DNA of 39,958 bases, from positions 1-39,958 of the forward strand of contig JAFKKO010000138.1 in NCBI GenBank assembly GCA_017305455.1, read 5' to 3'. The first letter of the stretch is position 1; every line of letters begins with the position of its first letter. Made by a program: the position numbers and the translations under genes. The notes under the pieces are model-generated. The model made no database searches. It was not told the DNA's origin and saw only the letters and a list, made by a program, of their open reading frames with translations. The DNA is from Hyphomicrobiales bacterium. GTDB lineage: Bacteria > Pseudomonadota > Alphaproteobacteria > Rhizobiales > Xanthobacteraceae. This document shows positions 15,005-22,890 of the stretch, piece by piece.

Positions 15005-15754
15005 ATGCCCCTAAAATTGGTTCAACCAAAAGAAAATCGGTCCGAAATTGTTCTGCGTCATCTCGAGGACCTGCTGGCCTCCGGGCGTTTTGCCCCCGGC
15101 GCAAAACTACCGACCGAGCGCGCGTTGTCCGTCGAACTGGCGGTGCCGCGCGGCGCGGTTCGCGAAGCTCTCGCTGTGCTCGAAACAAGAGGCCAGGTGA
15201 TCCGCGCCGTCGGCAGCGGGACCTTCGTGAGCGAAATCGCGTCTGCCGGTGCCGATGTATCGGGCTATGAGCAGGTCCGGGTGTTTTACGATGCCAGTCC
15301 ACGCGAGATCATGGACGCACGCTTTGTTCTCGAGCCTCGCCTCGCCTTCCTGGTCGCGAGCAACGCGACGGCGGCCGATTTCAGCCGGCTCGAGGAAACC
15401 CTGCGACAGGGCGAGACTGCCGATACTTACGCCTCGTTCGACGCCGCGGACGACGCCTTTCATCAGGCCATCGCGGAAGCGACGCATAACCGGCTCGTGG
15501 TCGATGTCTATGCGGCGATCGGAGCGGCGCGGCGGCGGGCCGCCTGGGGGAATCTGCGGCGGCGTTTTCTGACGCCGGAGCGGCGGATCGCATCACGCCG
15601 TGAGCATCGCGCCATCTTCAATTGCCTGACGGCGCGCCATGTGGTGGAGGCCGAGGCCGCCATTCTCAAGCATCTGCGCGAGATCAATACCACGCTGATC
15701 GAAGGACACGCCCCGTCCTTGCTGACGCCCCTCAAGGAAGGTAGCGCAGAGTAG
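15005..15754 (+). CDS. GntR-family regulator, FadR/FCD subfamily
   Basis: The 249-residue protein has an N-terminal winged helix (LLASGRFAPGAKLPTERALSVELAVPRGAVREALAVLETRGQVIRAVGSGTFV) and an all-helical FCD effector domain (IMDARFVLEPRLAFLVA, FDAADDAFHQAIAEATHN, HRAIFNCLTARHVVEAEAAILKHLREI). The histidines and aspartate in DDAFHQAI and SRREHRAIF suit a metal-dependent carboxylate-binding FCD pocket. It diverges from the PanE/enolase-family operon and should repress it until a hydroxy or sugar acid binds. A TGGTNNNACCA site lies inside its first codons, suggesting self-regulation. The ATG at 15005 has no strong ribosome site. Confidence 0.93.
   Translation: MPLKLVQPKENRSEIVLRHLEDLLASGRFAPGAKLPTERALSVELAVPRGAVREALAVLETRGQVIRAVGSGTFVSEIASAGADVSGYEQVRVFYDASPREIMDARFVLEPRLAFLVASNATAADFSRLEETLRQGETADTYASFDAADDAFHQAIAEATHNRLVVDVYAAIGAARRRAAWGNLRRRFLTPERRIASRREHRAIFNCLTARHVVEAEAAILKHLREINTTLIEGHAPSLLTPLKEGSAE
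15017..15029. promoter_or_regulatory. FadR/PdhR-type operator inside the regulator coding start
   Basis: TTGGTTCAACCAA is a perfect 6-bp inverted repeat with one central base and fits the TGGT-N3-ACCA pattern known for FadR-subfamily regulators such as PdhR. It overlaps codons 5-9 of the GntR gene, about 120 bp from the divergent panE-like start. Binding by the local regulator is inference. Confidence 0.6.
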
Positions 15755-16123
15755 ATCGAGGGGTTTCCGATCCGGACGCCGGAAACAAGAGCCCGGCCAA
15801 CCGGGTCACGGCCGGGCCGGGCAAGTCTGGGAGGAACTCATCAAGGCGGCAAACCACCGCAAATCACGCCGTCTTTTCAACGAAAAGACCGGAGCCAAAA
15901 TCGTCGCTTGCCGTACTTTTACAGACAACACGAATTCGATAACAAGGCGTCACCAGACTATCGTCAATCGAATCTCACCCCTATCACATGCGCGTGAGAG
16001 TGCCGGACCCGGCCACGAAAGTCGGCCATCGTCTCTTTGCAATCACACCACCCGATTGAAGAATCCGGATAACCGGCAGGCCCACCCGTGCAAGCCCGGC
16101 ACCGACGAGAGTACGCCAGCATT
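15755..16123. other. Intergenic stretch between convergent genes, with two stem-loops
   Basis: No ORF is convincing here. It holds a GC-rich stem-loop at 15791-15817 (8-bp arms GCCCGGCC/GGCCGGGC), well placed to end the gntR transcript although without a T-tract, and a second dyad GTCTTTT/AAAAGAC at 15871-15889. The rest shows no recognisable signal. Confidence 0.6.
15791..15817 (+). terminator. Terminator-like stem-loop after gntR
   Basis: GCCCGGCC (15791-15798) pairs with GGCCGGGC (15810-15817) around an 11-nt loop, 37 bp after the gntR stop. The missing T-tract lowers confidence that it is an intrinsic terminator. Confidence 0.4.
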
Positions 16124-17911
16124 TTATCTCACAATCATCATGAAGTGCCGGAGCATGCCTTCGACACTGCGGACCCCGTGCCGGTGATGGCGCGAGCGCG
16201 CGCGGGTGTGGCGTGAACTGGCAGGCTGCGGCTGCTCCACCGCCGCGCCCATCAGGGTGGGGCCGATCGCTTCGAACTGCGCCTTCTGCTCATCGCTCAG
16301 CGTGCCGTAGAAGTTACCCAACGCGGCATGGACGGTTTTCACTGCAGCAAGCAGCGTATCGAGTCGCTTTTCGACCGCCGCAAGGCGTGCCGGCGGAGTG
16401 AGATTGCCCTCCCGCTGGCATGAAGCCCGCAGCATGTCCGCCGCCTTCGCACTCGCGTCCTGCAACGCCGTCAGGCTTGTGCGCTGGGCTTCGGTCGGCT
16501 GCAGGCGCCGCTCGATTTCAGCGGTGGGCCACTGAGTGGCGCTGGCATCGGAGGTGGCGCCGCACAGATTTTCGTCCGCATCGGCCGGCAGCGCCGTCGC
16601 GCCGGTCTTGTTCTTGGGCGCATTGCCCTCGCGCTGCTCCTGCCCCAGCGCGTTCAACCGCGCCTTCTGCTCATCGCTCAGCAGGCCGTAGAATTTGTCG
16701 AGCGGCGGCCGCACGGAACCCACCGCGGCGATCATCGCCTCGATCCGCTTTTCCATCGCGGCCAGACGGCCCGGCGCGGTCAACGCGGCATCCGTCGGAC
16801 ACGCGGCTCTCAGATCCTGAGCGGCCTTCACCGAAGCGTTGGCCAGATCGTCGAGCGCGGCGCGTTGCTCATCATTGGGCTGGATCGCATCCTGGATCCG
16901 ATCGATCGGCAGGCCGGCGATATCGCGGCTGTCGTCGCCGCACATTTGCGCAAGTTGATCGGGCGCACCCTTCGATGTCTCGGCGCTCGATGTCTCGCCG
17001 GTGGGCGCAGCCGAACTGACCCGGCCGACCGTTCGCCCGGCCCGGCCGCTTCCGCCTTCCGGGAAGTAACCGGCCAGCGCATCATAGCCGTAAGGGGCAA
17101 ACAAACCGGCATAGATGTCGCTGTAGCCATAATCCCAGAAGGGATCGTCATAGCCATAGCCCCACATCATGTAGTCGTAGAAATCATAATAGGCGAACGG
17201 CCAGAACAGCGGGCCGACCCATCCATATCCGCCGTGCCGATGCCGCCACCAGCCATGGCGCTGATTGCCGTGCCCGTGCTGCCATGCGCCCATCGCCGCA
17301 CTCGCGGTGATCGCCGCACGCGCGCTGGGATTGCGCAGCGCATTTCTGTTGCGCAGCGCTCCGGCCACCGCGCGCGATTGCATAGTCTGCGACACACGCG
17401 CCCGGCTTCTGGCATTGCCCGCATTCCGCTGCGACAGCACATTGGTCGTCGCCTGGTTTGCCCCGCGCGCGGAGCGGCTGCCGGCAACCCGGTTTGCCCG
17501 GACCACTCCACGCCGGCCGGCAGCGGCCCGGCCGCCTGCGCGGGTGTGCGAGCGGCTCACGGACCGCGGCAACGCGGATCGGCCGCCAAAACGGTGCCCG
17601 CCGACAAATCGCGGGCCGCCGAAGTGTCGTCCATTGAAATGAGCGCCGCCGAAATGTGCCGCGCCACCGCCGAAGCGGGCACCGCCACCGCCAAAGGAAC
17701 GGCCACCACCGAAATGTGCGCCGCCCCCGACTGAGCGGCCGCCACCGAAGCGGGCTCCACCGCCGCCGAAATGAGCACCGCCTCCGCTGAAGTGCGCACC
17801 CCCGCCGCCACCTCCACGGCCGCCCCGGCCGGGCGCCGCATCAGCGACAGCGATTGTAAATCCCGCCAGCAAGGCAGCGGCCAAAATCCAAATCCGAAAA
17901 GTTTTCGACAT
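16124..17911 (-). CDS. Secreted glycine-rich protein with two LTXXQ (Spy/CpxP-like) domains
   Basis: Read from the ATG at 17911 (MSKTFRIWILAAALLAGF) the product has 595 residues or so with a clear signal peptide ending near ADAAPG. Next comes a low-complexity region of about 85 residues built from GGGAHFGGG-like repeats, an arginine/alanine-rich stretch, and a histidine- and aromatic-rich segment (GHGNQRHGWWRHRHGGYG, then many Y, D and W). The C-terminal half is two homologous domains of about 100 residues, each with two cysteines and an LS-DEQKA motif (LLSDEQKARL, TLSDEQKAQF) as in LTXXQ/Spy chaperone-like proteins. It is probably an envelope protein; the repeats suggest surface or matrix contact. 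A GTG/ATG 12 codons upstream is less likely as start. Confidence 0.85.
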   Translation of the reverse strand: MSKTFRIWILAAALLAGFTIAVADAAPGRGGRGGGGGGAHFSGGGAHFGGGGARFGGGRSVGGGAHFGGGRSFGGGGARFGGGAAHFGGAHFNGRHFGGPRFVGGHRFGGRSALPRSVSRSHTRAGGRAAAGRRGVVRANRVAGSRSARGANQATTNVLSQRNAGNARSRARVSQTMQSRAVAGALRNRNALRNPSARAAITASAAMGAWQHGHGNQRHGWWRHRHGGYGWVGPLFWPFAYYDFYDYMMWGYGYDDPFWDYGYSDIYAGLFAPYGYDALAGYFPEGGSGRAGRTVGRVSSAAPTGETSSAETSKGAPDQLAQMCGDDSRDIAGLPIDRIQDAIQPNDEQRAALDDLANASVKAAQDLRAACPTDAALTAPGRLAAMEKRIEAMIAAVGSVRPPLDKFYGLLSDEQKARLNALGQEQREGNAPKNKTGATALPADADENLCGATSDASATQWPTAEIERRLQPTEAQRTSLTALQDASAKAADMLRASCQREGNLTPPARLAAVEKRLDTLLAAVKTVHAALGNFYGTLSDEQKAQFEAIGPTLMGAAVEQPQPASSRHTRARSRHHRHGVRSVEGMLRHFMMIVR

Positions 17912-18020
17912 GGTGCACCCGCTGAGTGCGATGACCCCACGACGCAAGCCGGAACAACGTCAATTCGACTAAAATGTTCCCGGCATGGCCGCGAGATTCC
18001 GCGCACCCCGCAGCGCCAAG

Positions 18021-19529
18021 TCAGCCCAGAACGGCGCGCCTGCGGCCGATCCACCACTTCTGGATGAAGGGCAGCGCGAGCACGACCGCCGTCAATGCCA
18101 TGATCCCGCCCGCCATCGGCCGGGTGAAGAAGACCGTCCAGTCGTTGGAGAAGCTGATCATCGAATTCATGAACGATTCTTCGGCGAGCGGCCCAAGGAT
18201 GACCCCGAGCACGAGCGGAGCGACAGGAAATTTCAGACGCTCGAACAGGTAGCCGAGAATGCCGAACCCGATCATCAGCCAGAGATCTACCACGCTGTTG
18301 CGGATCGACAGCGCACCGATGAAGCACAGGATCAGCACGTAAGCCGAGACCACGGCTTCGGGAAAATCGAGAATCTTGACCAGAAAGCGAATGGCGAAAT
18401 AGCCGATCAGGCACATCAGCGCGAGGCCGAGGAACAGCGAAGCGAACACCGTGTAGACCATGGCGGACGACGTCACCAGAATCTGCGGGCCGGGCTGGAT
18501 GCCGTGGAGCATGAAGGCGCCGAGGATGATCGCGGTCGCACCGCTGCCGGGAATACCAAGAGCAAGCAGCGGCACCAGCGCGCCGCCAACCGAGGCCGTC
18601 GCAGCAGCCTGCGGCGCAACGATGCCTTCGGCAACGCCGGTGCCCATCTCCTTCGAGCGTTTGCCGAACTGCGCCTCGACGCCGTAACTGACGAACGAAG
18701 CAATGGTGGCGCCCGCGCCGGGAATGATCCCGATGATGTTCCCGAGCAGGCTCGAGCGCAGGAACGGTACCTTGAGCGCCAGCATCTCCCTGGCGCTGGG
18801 CAGTTGGGTGCGCGCGCCGGAAATCTGCTCGACCGGCTTGGTCGCAAATCCGGCTTCGAGACGGGTCAACACTTCACCGACGCCGTAGGCGCCGACCATC
18901 ACCACCAGGAACTCGATGCCGTCGGTCAGCAGCGAGGAGCCGAAGGTGAAGCGATAAGCGCCATAGATCGGATCGGTGCCGACCGCACCGATCAACAACC
19001 CGACGCTGAGGCTGATCAGCGCATTGGCCAGCGCGCCACGCCCCAACGCGACGACACTACTGAGACCGAACAACAGAATGGCGAAATATTCCGGCGATGA
19101 GAGTCGGAGCGCAAATTTCGCCAGCGGCTGCGTCATCAGCACCATGATCACGCCGGAAATCACGCCGCCGATCAGCGCCGCCATCAGCGTCCAGCCGAGC
19201 GCCTTTGCCGCATGACCGTTGCGTCCCATCGTATAGCCGTCCCACAGCATCGGGACATCGATCGGCTCGCCGGGTATTCGAAACAGGATGGCCGTGAACG
19301 CGCCGCCATAAGTGCCGGCGATGTACATCGCGGTCAGCAGCACGATCGAGGCGGTGACATCCATTTTGTAGGTGAACGGCAGCGCCAGCGCGACACCCAT
19401 GACCAAAGTGAGACCGGGCAGAACACCGACCAGCAGACCGAGGGTGATGCCGATGACAAGCATCACCAGATTGGCCGGTGTCATGCAGTGAAGGAAGCCG
19501 ACGCCGAGCTGTGCGAAAATATCGGTCAT
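18021..19529 (-). CDS. tctA: Tripartite tricarboxylate transporter large permease, TctA family
   Basis: The 502-residue polytopic protein has the TctA hallmarks: the N-terminal GLLVGVLPGLTLVMGVALALPFTY motif, GTYGGAFTAILFRIPGEP, a second internal-repeat motif GIIPGAGATIASFVSYGVE, and LALGIPGSGATAIILGAF. About ten to twelve membrane segments are apparent. It forms the ion-coupled channel of a TTT system that imports citrate-like or other carboxylates delivered by the periplasmic TctC protein. It begins 6 bp after tctB and is last of tctCBA. The glycine-rich protein gene follows about 110 bp downstream. Confidence 0.96.
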   Translation of the reverse strand: MTDIFAQLGVGFLHCMTPANLVMLVIGITLGLLVGVLPGLTLVMGVALALPFTYKMDVTASIVLLTAMYIAGTYGGAFTAILFRIPGEPIDVPMLWDGYTMGRNGHAAKALGWTLMAALIGGVISGVIMVLMTQPLAKFALRLSSPEYFAILLFGLSSVVALGRGALANALISLSVGLLIGAVGTDPIYGAYRFTFGSSLLTDGIEFLVVMVGAYGVGEVLTRLEAGFATKPVEQISGARTQLPSAREMLALKVPFLRSSLLGNIIGIIPGAGATIASFVSYGVEAQFGKRSKEMGTGVAEGIVAPQAAATASVGGALVPLLALGIPGSGATAIILGAFMLHGIQPGPQILVTSSAMVYTVFASLFLGLALMCLIGYFAIRFLVKILDFPEAVVSAYVLILCFIGALSIRNSVVDLWLMIGFGILGYLFERLKFPVAPLVLGVILGPLAEESFMNSMISFSNDWTVFFTRPMAGGIMALTAVVLALPFIQKWWIGRRRAVLG

Positions 19530-19535
19530 GTTCGG

Positions 19536-20069
19536 TCAGAGCCCCGGAAGGTGGAAAAACAGATCAGTGACAAGATCGAACGGAGCGACGCCACGCGGCA
19601 GCGAGACGTAGGCGATGCGCAGGAAAAGGATTCCGCACAGAACCGTCACGGCCGCGCTCACTCCCCACACCACGGCGTGGCGGCGATAGCGGCCGAGATA
19701 CATGAAGATGGCCAGGAACAGGAAAGTGCCGAAGATGAAACCGAGGATCGGCACCAGAACCGCATAAGCCAGCACGAGAACGACGCCGCCAAACAGCAGC
19801 CAGGGATGACGCGGCTCGTCCCCATCGCCGTCTTCGTGATCGAGCGCTTCGGCGATACCTGCGGTCGCCGCGCGGCGACCGGAGAAGATGCTGACGATCT
19901 CGAACAGCGACGCCGCCGCCATCAGCAGGATTGCCAGACGCGGCCACACCGCGGGCCCAAGTTGTCCGGCCCGCGGCTCGTAGTCCATGTATCCAGCGTA
20001 AACGTAGAGCGCGACCGCGACTGCAAAACCGACGAAATAAGGAAATGACGACCGGATTCTCGCGTTCAT
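19536..20069 (-). CDS. tctB: Tripartite tricarboxylate transporter small permease, TctB family
   Basis: The 177-residue protein has four predicted membrane segments (FVGFAVAVALYVYAGYMDY, WPRLAILLMAAASLFEIVSIF, WLLFGGVVLVLAYAVLVPILGF and two closely spaced ones near FLFLAIFMYLG and VSAAVTVLCGILFLRIAYV), matching TctB in size. The charged loop HEDGDGDEPRHP lies between segments two and three. It is the small membrane subunit that works with TctA. It lies between tctC and tctA, 6 bp from tctA. Sequence conservation in this family is low, so assignment rests on topology and operon position. Confidence 0.93.
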   Translation of the reverse strand: MNARIRSSFPYFVGFAVAVALYVYAGYMDYEPRAGQLGPAVWPRLAILLMAAASLFEIVSIFSGRRAATAGIAEALDHEDGDGDEPRHPWLLFGGVVLVLAYAVLVPILGFIFGTFLFLAIFMYLGRYRRHAVVWGVSAAVTVLCGILFLRIAYVSLPRGVAPFDLVTDLFFHLPGL

Positions 20070-20109
20070 TGATGCTCCCTTTACGGCGCTGGGCGTTCCA
20101 ATCGTCTTG

Positions 20110-21078
20110 TCAGTTCTTCGCGATGGCCTTTTTCATCTCCTCGAGCTGTTCGTCGACAAAGGCCGTGGCCTTGGTCGAATCGATGAAGCTGTCGGCGGCA
20201 CCGAACTGTTCTTCCAGAAACTTTTTATATTCCGGCATCGCCGCGACCTTGGCGAGCGTATTGGAGAGTTTCTTGACGACCTCCGGCGGCGTACCTGCAC
20301 GGACGACGATGGCGCGGAACTGCGGCAGCGCGACCTTGTAGCCGAGTTCATAGGACGTCGGCGTATCCTTGAACGCGGGCAGCCGGTCCTTGCCGAAGGC
20401 AAGCAACGGGCGGATCTGCTTGTTGGCGAGGAATGACGCCACGTCGCCGGCCTGCTCGTACAAGGCGTCGGCATGACCGCCAAGGATGGAGACATACCGT
20501 TCGCTCGGCTTCGAGAACGGGACCTGCACGAACTTCAGCCCCTTCTGCTCGATCACACTGATCGAGAAGTCGTCCACGCTGCCAAATCCCAGCGTGGCGA
20601 TCTTCAGCTTGCCGGGATTGGCCTGCGCATCCTTCTCGAAATCCTGCCAGGTTTTGTATTTGCTGTCGTTGGCGACAAAAATGAAGGACGGCCCCTGAAT
20701 CATCACCGCCACCGGGATGATGTCCTTCATGGTCCAGCGCGGGCTCTTGCCGGCGAGCAGCGCGTGGCTGTCCGCAATATAAATCGCCATCGAATAGCCG
20801 TCGGCGGGCGCGGAGAGCAGCTTGGCCATGCCGGTGCCACCGGTGGCGCCGGGCACATTGACCACGGGAATGCCCTGCCCCAGCGAAGGCTCGGCGAGCT
20901 TGCTGGTCAGGCGCGCAAGCTGATCGGCTCCCCCGCCCGGCCCCCACGGCACGATCAGTTCGATCGGCCGCTCTGGAAATTCGGCGCGCGCGGATGTCGC
21001 GACAGACAACAGTCCCGCGCACAGCACCAACGCGCCGACACGGGTAGCGGTAGCGATCTTCGAAAGCGTGGATGACAT
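20110..21078 (-). CDS. tctC: TctC/Bug-family periplasmic substrate-binding protein
   Basis: From the ATG at 21078 (MSSTLSKIATATRV) the product has 322 residues; a GAGGGAG ribosome site sits 8 nt upstream, better than for the longer reading frame beginning at 21108. A signal peptide (VGALVLCAGLLSVATSARA) leads to the mature start EFPERPIELIVPWGPGGGADQLAR, the classic Bug-family opening, followed by VNVPGATGGTGMAKLL. Bug proteins bind carboxylates or amides through water-mediated contacts with the first loops. Being first in the operon it defines the ligand of the TctAB permease, which is unknown. A perfect palindrome lies 14 bp before the start codon. Confidence 0.95.
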   Translation of the reverse strand: MSSTLSKIATATRVGALVLCAGLLSVATSARAEFPERPIELIVPWGPGGGADQLARLTSKLAEPSLGQGIPVVNVPGATGGTGMAKLLSAPADGYSMAIYIADSHALLAGKSPRWTMKDIIPVAVMIQGPSFIFVANDSKYKTWQDFEKDAQANPGKLKIATLGFGSVDDFSISVIEQKGLKFVQVPFSKPSERYVSILGGHADALYEQAGDVASFLANKQIRPLLAFGKDRLPAFKDTPTSYELGYKVALPQFRAIVVRAGTPPEVVKKLSNTLAKVAAMPEYKKFLEEQFGAADSFIDSTKATAFVDEQLEEMKKAIAKN

Positions 21079-21091
21079 GGCGTTCTCCCTC

Positions 21092-21108
21092 GTGAATGAA
21101 TCATTCAC
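21092..21108. promoter_or_regulatory. Perfect palindrome upstream of tctC
   Basis: GTGAATGAATCATTCAC is an 8-bp perfect inverted repeat around one base, ending 14 bp before the tctC start and just upstream of its ribosome site. It is a good operator candidate for control of tctCBA, but could also be a short leader hairpin. Which regulator would bind is not evident. Confidence 0.6.
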
Positions 21109-21593
21109 ATCGCCTGCACGAAAATTCCGTTTTTTGAAACGCAGCTTTTCAATAATTGTAAGCAGATTGAATCACGCTGTGCAATGCTGAGAAAAACTGG
21201 CGCGCATTGCTGCGTTGAAAACTCGCATCATGTGTGCAGCGCGTCATCGTGGAGCGCAGGCAGGATGCCATGCGCTGCCATCGTCCCATCAACGACGATA
21301 AAGACCGACACGAATATCCAAATCGGATTTGCATCATTGGCTTACCCCGCGCCTCCAAATCATTCGGACCGGACGACGTCTCACCGAGGGCCGAACCAGA
21401 ACATCGATCGCCTGATCTGGCGATTTCCTCACGCCATGGACATTCCGGCCCGCCGGTTACCTAGCAACGCTGGAAGCGAATCCGGCTACACTGCGCTGCG
21501 AAGCAGATCCGCAATCGAATCGACAATCATGGCACCCGAACTGATATCCGATCACCGCAAGACGAACTTCCTCATTTGGGAACGTGACGCAGA
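21109..21593. other. Divergent intergenic region without a convincing gene
   Basis: These 485 bp separate divergent tctC and the receptor-channel gene and must hold both promoters. ORFs here run out of context, have no ribosome sites and show no recognisable product. AT-rich blocks near 21120-21190 are the most likely promoter zone for tctC. I see no further repeat or RNA element. Confidence 0.55.
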
Positions 21594-22751
21594 ATGACCA
21601 TGCTCCGAGAACCGTCCGTCCGCCCGTCCCATGCCCTTTCCCCTTTGCGGACGCGGATGTTCGCCATCGGCATGCTCGCTCTGTACATCCTGCTGTCCGG
21701 CGCTGAGCACAGCCATGCACAGCAGCCGGCGGCGGTCGATACCAGCAGGCGCGAGCTTGTCGTCGGCATCAAGCAGACGCCTCCCTTCGCTATCCACGCC
21801 GCCGATGACGAGTGGCAGGGAATCAGCGTCGATCTGTGGCGGCACGCGGCCAGCAAGCTGAAGCTGCGCTATCGCTTCGTCGAGGAGCCAAGCATCGGCT
21901 CTTTGATCGATGGCGTGGCCAACGGGAAATATGATGTCGCGATCGGCGCGCTGACGGTCACGGGCGCGCGGGCCCGCGTCATGGACTTCACCTCGCCGTT
22001 TTATTCGACGGGTCTTGGCATCGCCGTCCCGGCCAGCGGCATGCTCAACTGGATGCCGGTGATCCAGTCCTTCACCAATCTCGGCTTCCTGCAGGCTGTG
22101 ACCGCATTGCTGCTGCTCGCGCTTTTTGTCGGGTTTCTGATCTGGTTTCTGGAGCGCCGGCACAATGAGGAGTTCGGCGGCGATATCAAGAAAGGATTGA
22201 GTTCGAGCATCTGGTGGTCTACGGCGGCGATGACCCGGCGCGGCAATGTCGATTACAGCCCGCGCACCGTCGCCGGCCGCATTGTCGCGAGCATCTGGAC
22301 CGTGATGTCCATCGTCGCCATCGCCGTCTTTACCGCGGCGGTGACATCGAGCCTCACCGTTCGTCACCTGCAAGGCTCGGTGCACAGCGTCAACGACCTG
22401 CAATCGGCACGGGTGGGCATCGTGAAGGATACATCGACGCTTGAGGCCCTGAAGCAACTCAAGATCTCGTTCCACACCTACGAGACGCCGCAACAGGGGT
22501 TACAGGCGCTGCGGGCGCATAAGATCGACGCCTTCGTTTATGACAAGCCGCTGCTCGCCTGGCTCATTCAGCAGGAATTCTCCGCAACGCTGGAAATGCT
22601 CGACACCACTTTCGAGCCGCAGCACTACGCCTTCGCCATCGCCAACAACAGCAAGCTGCGCGCGCCGCTGAACATCGCCATTCTCGATGCGACGCAGAGC
22701 ACCTGGTGGAAGGACGTGATCGCGAGATATCTCGGCAGCAGGATCAACTAG
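21594..22751 (+). CDS. Prokaryotic ionotropic glutamate-receptor-like protein (ligand-gated channel, atypical pore)
   Basis: The 385-residue protein has a signal peptide ending near residue 42 and a type-3 solute-binding domain split in two: S1 at about 53-150 (ELVVGIKQTPPFAI, DVAIGALTVT with ligand-type Arg126, MDFTSPFYSTG) and S2 at about 262-380 (SARVGIVKDTSTLEAL, KIDAFVYDKPLLAWL). Between them lie TM1 (164-186), a re-entrant loop (203-223) and TM2 (226-250) ending FTAAVTSSLTV, comparable to the receptor gating motif. This is the GluR0 architecture. The pore reads MTRRGNVDYSP where potassium-selective members have MTTVGYGD followed by proline, so potassium selectivity is probably lost. The ligand is likely an amino acid. 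A start at Met22 (21657) is possible. A LysR gene follows on the same strand. Confidence 0.85.
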   Translation: MTMLREPSVRPSHALSPLRTRMFAIGMLALYILLSGAEHSHAQQPAAVDTSRRELVVGIKQTPPFAIHAADDEWQGISVDLWRHAASKLKLRYRFVEEPSIGSLIDGVANGKYDVAIGALTVTGARARVMDFTSPFYSTGLGIAVPASGMLNWMPVIQSFTNLGFLQAVTALLLLALFVGFLIWFLERRHNEEFGGDIKKGLSSSIWWSTAAMTRRGNVDYSPRTVAGRIVASIWTVMSIVAIAVFTAAVTSSLTVRHLQGSVHSVNDLQSARVGIVKDTSTLEALKQLKISFHTYETPQQGLQALRAHKIDAFVYDKPLLAWLIQQEFSATLEMLDTTFEPQHYAFAIANNSKLRAPLNIAILDATQSTWWKDVIARYLGSRIN

Positions 22752-22890
22752 GCGAGGGTTCGCCCGATCCGGCTCACGGTCACGGATCGGGAATATCGGA
22801 CGAACACCGCTTCGCGGCGGATTCCGGCGTCCGCCAAATGGCCATGGCTGGAGCCTTGCCAGTCCGTTGTGCAAAAATTAAAGTCCCAGG

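Noticed and set aside
17600-17830. Short direct repeats, considered as a CRISPR-like or tandem DNA repeat
   Set aside because: They are codon-level repeats of the glycine-rich protein, keep the reading frame and have no spacers.
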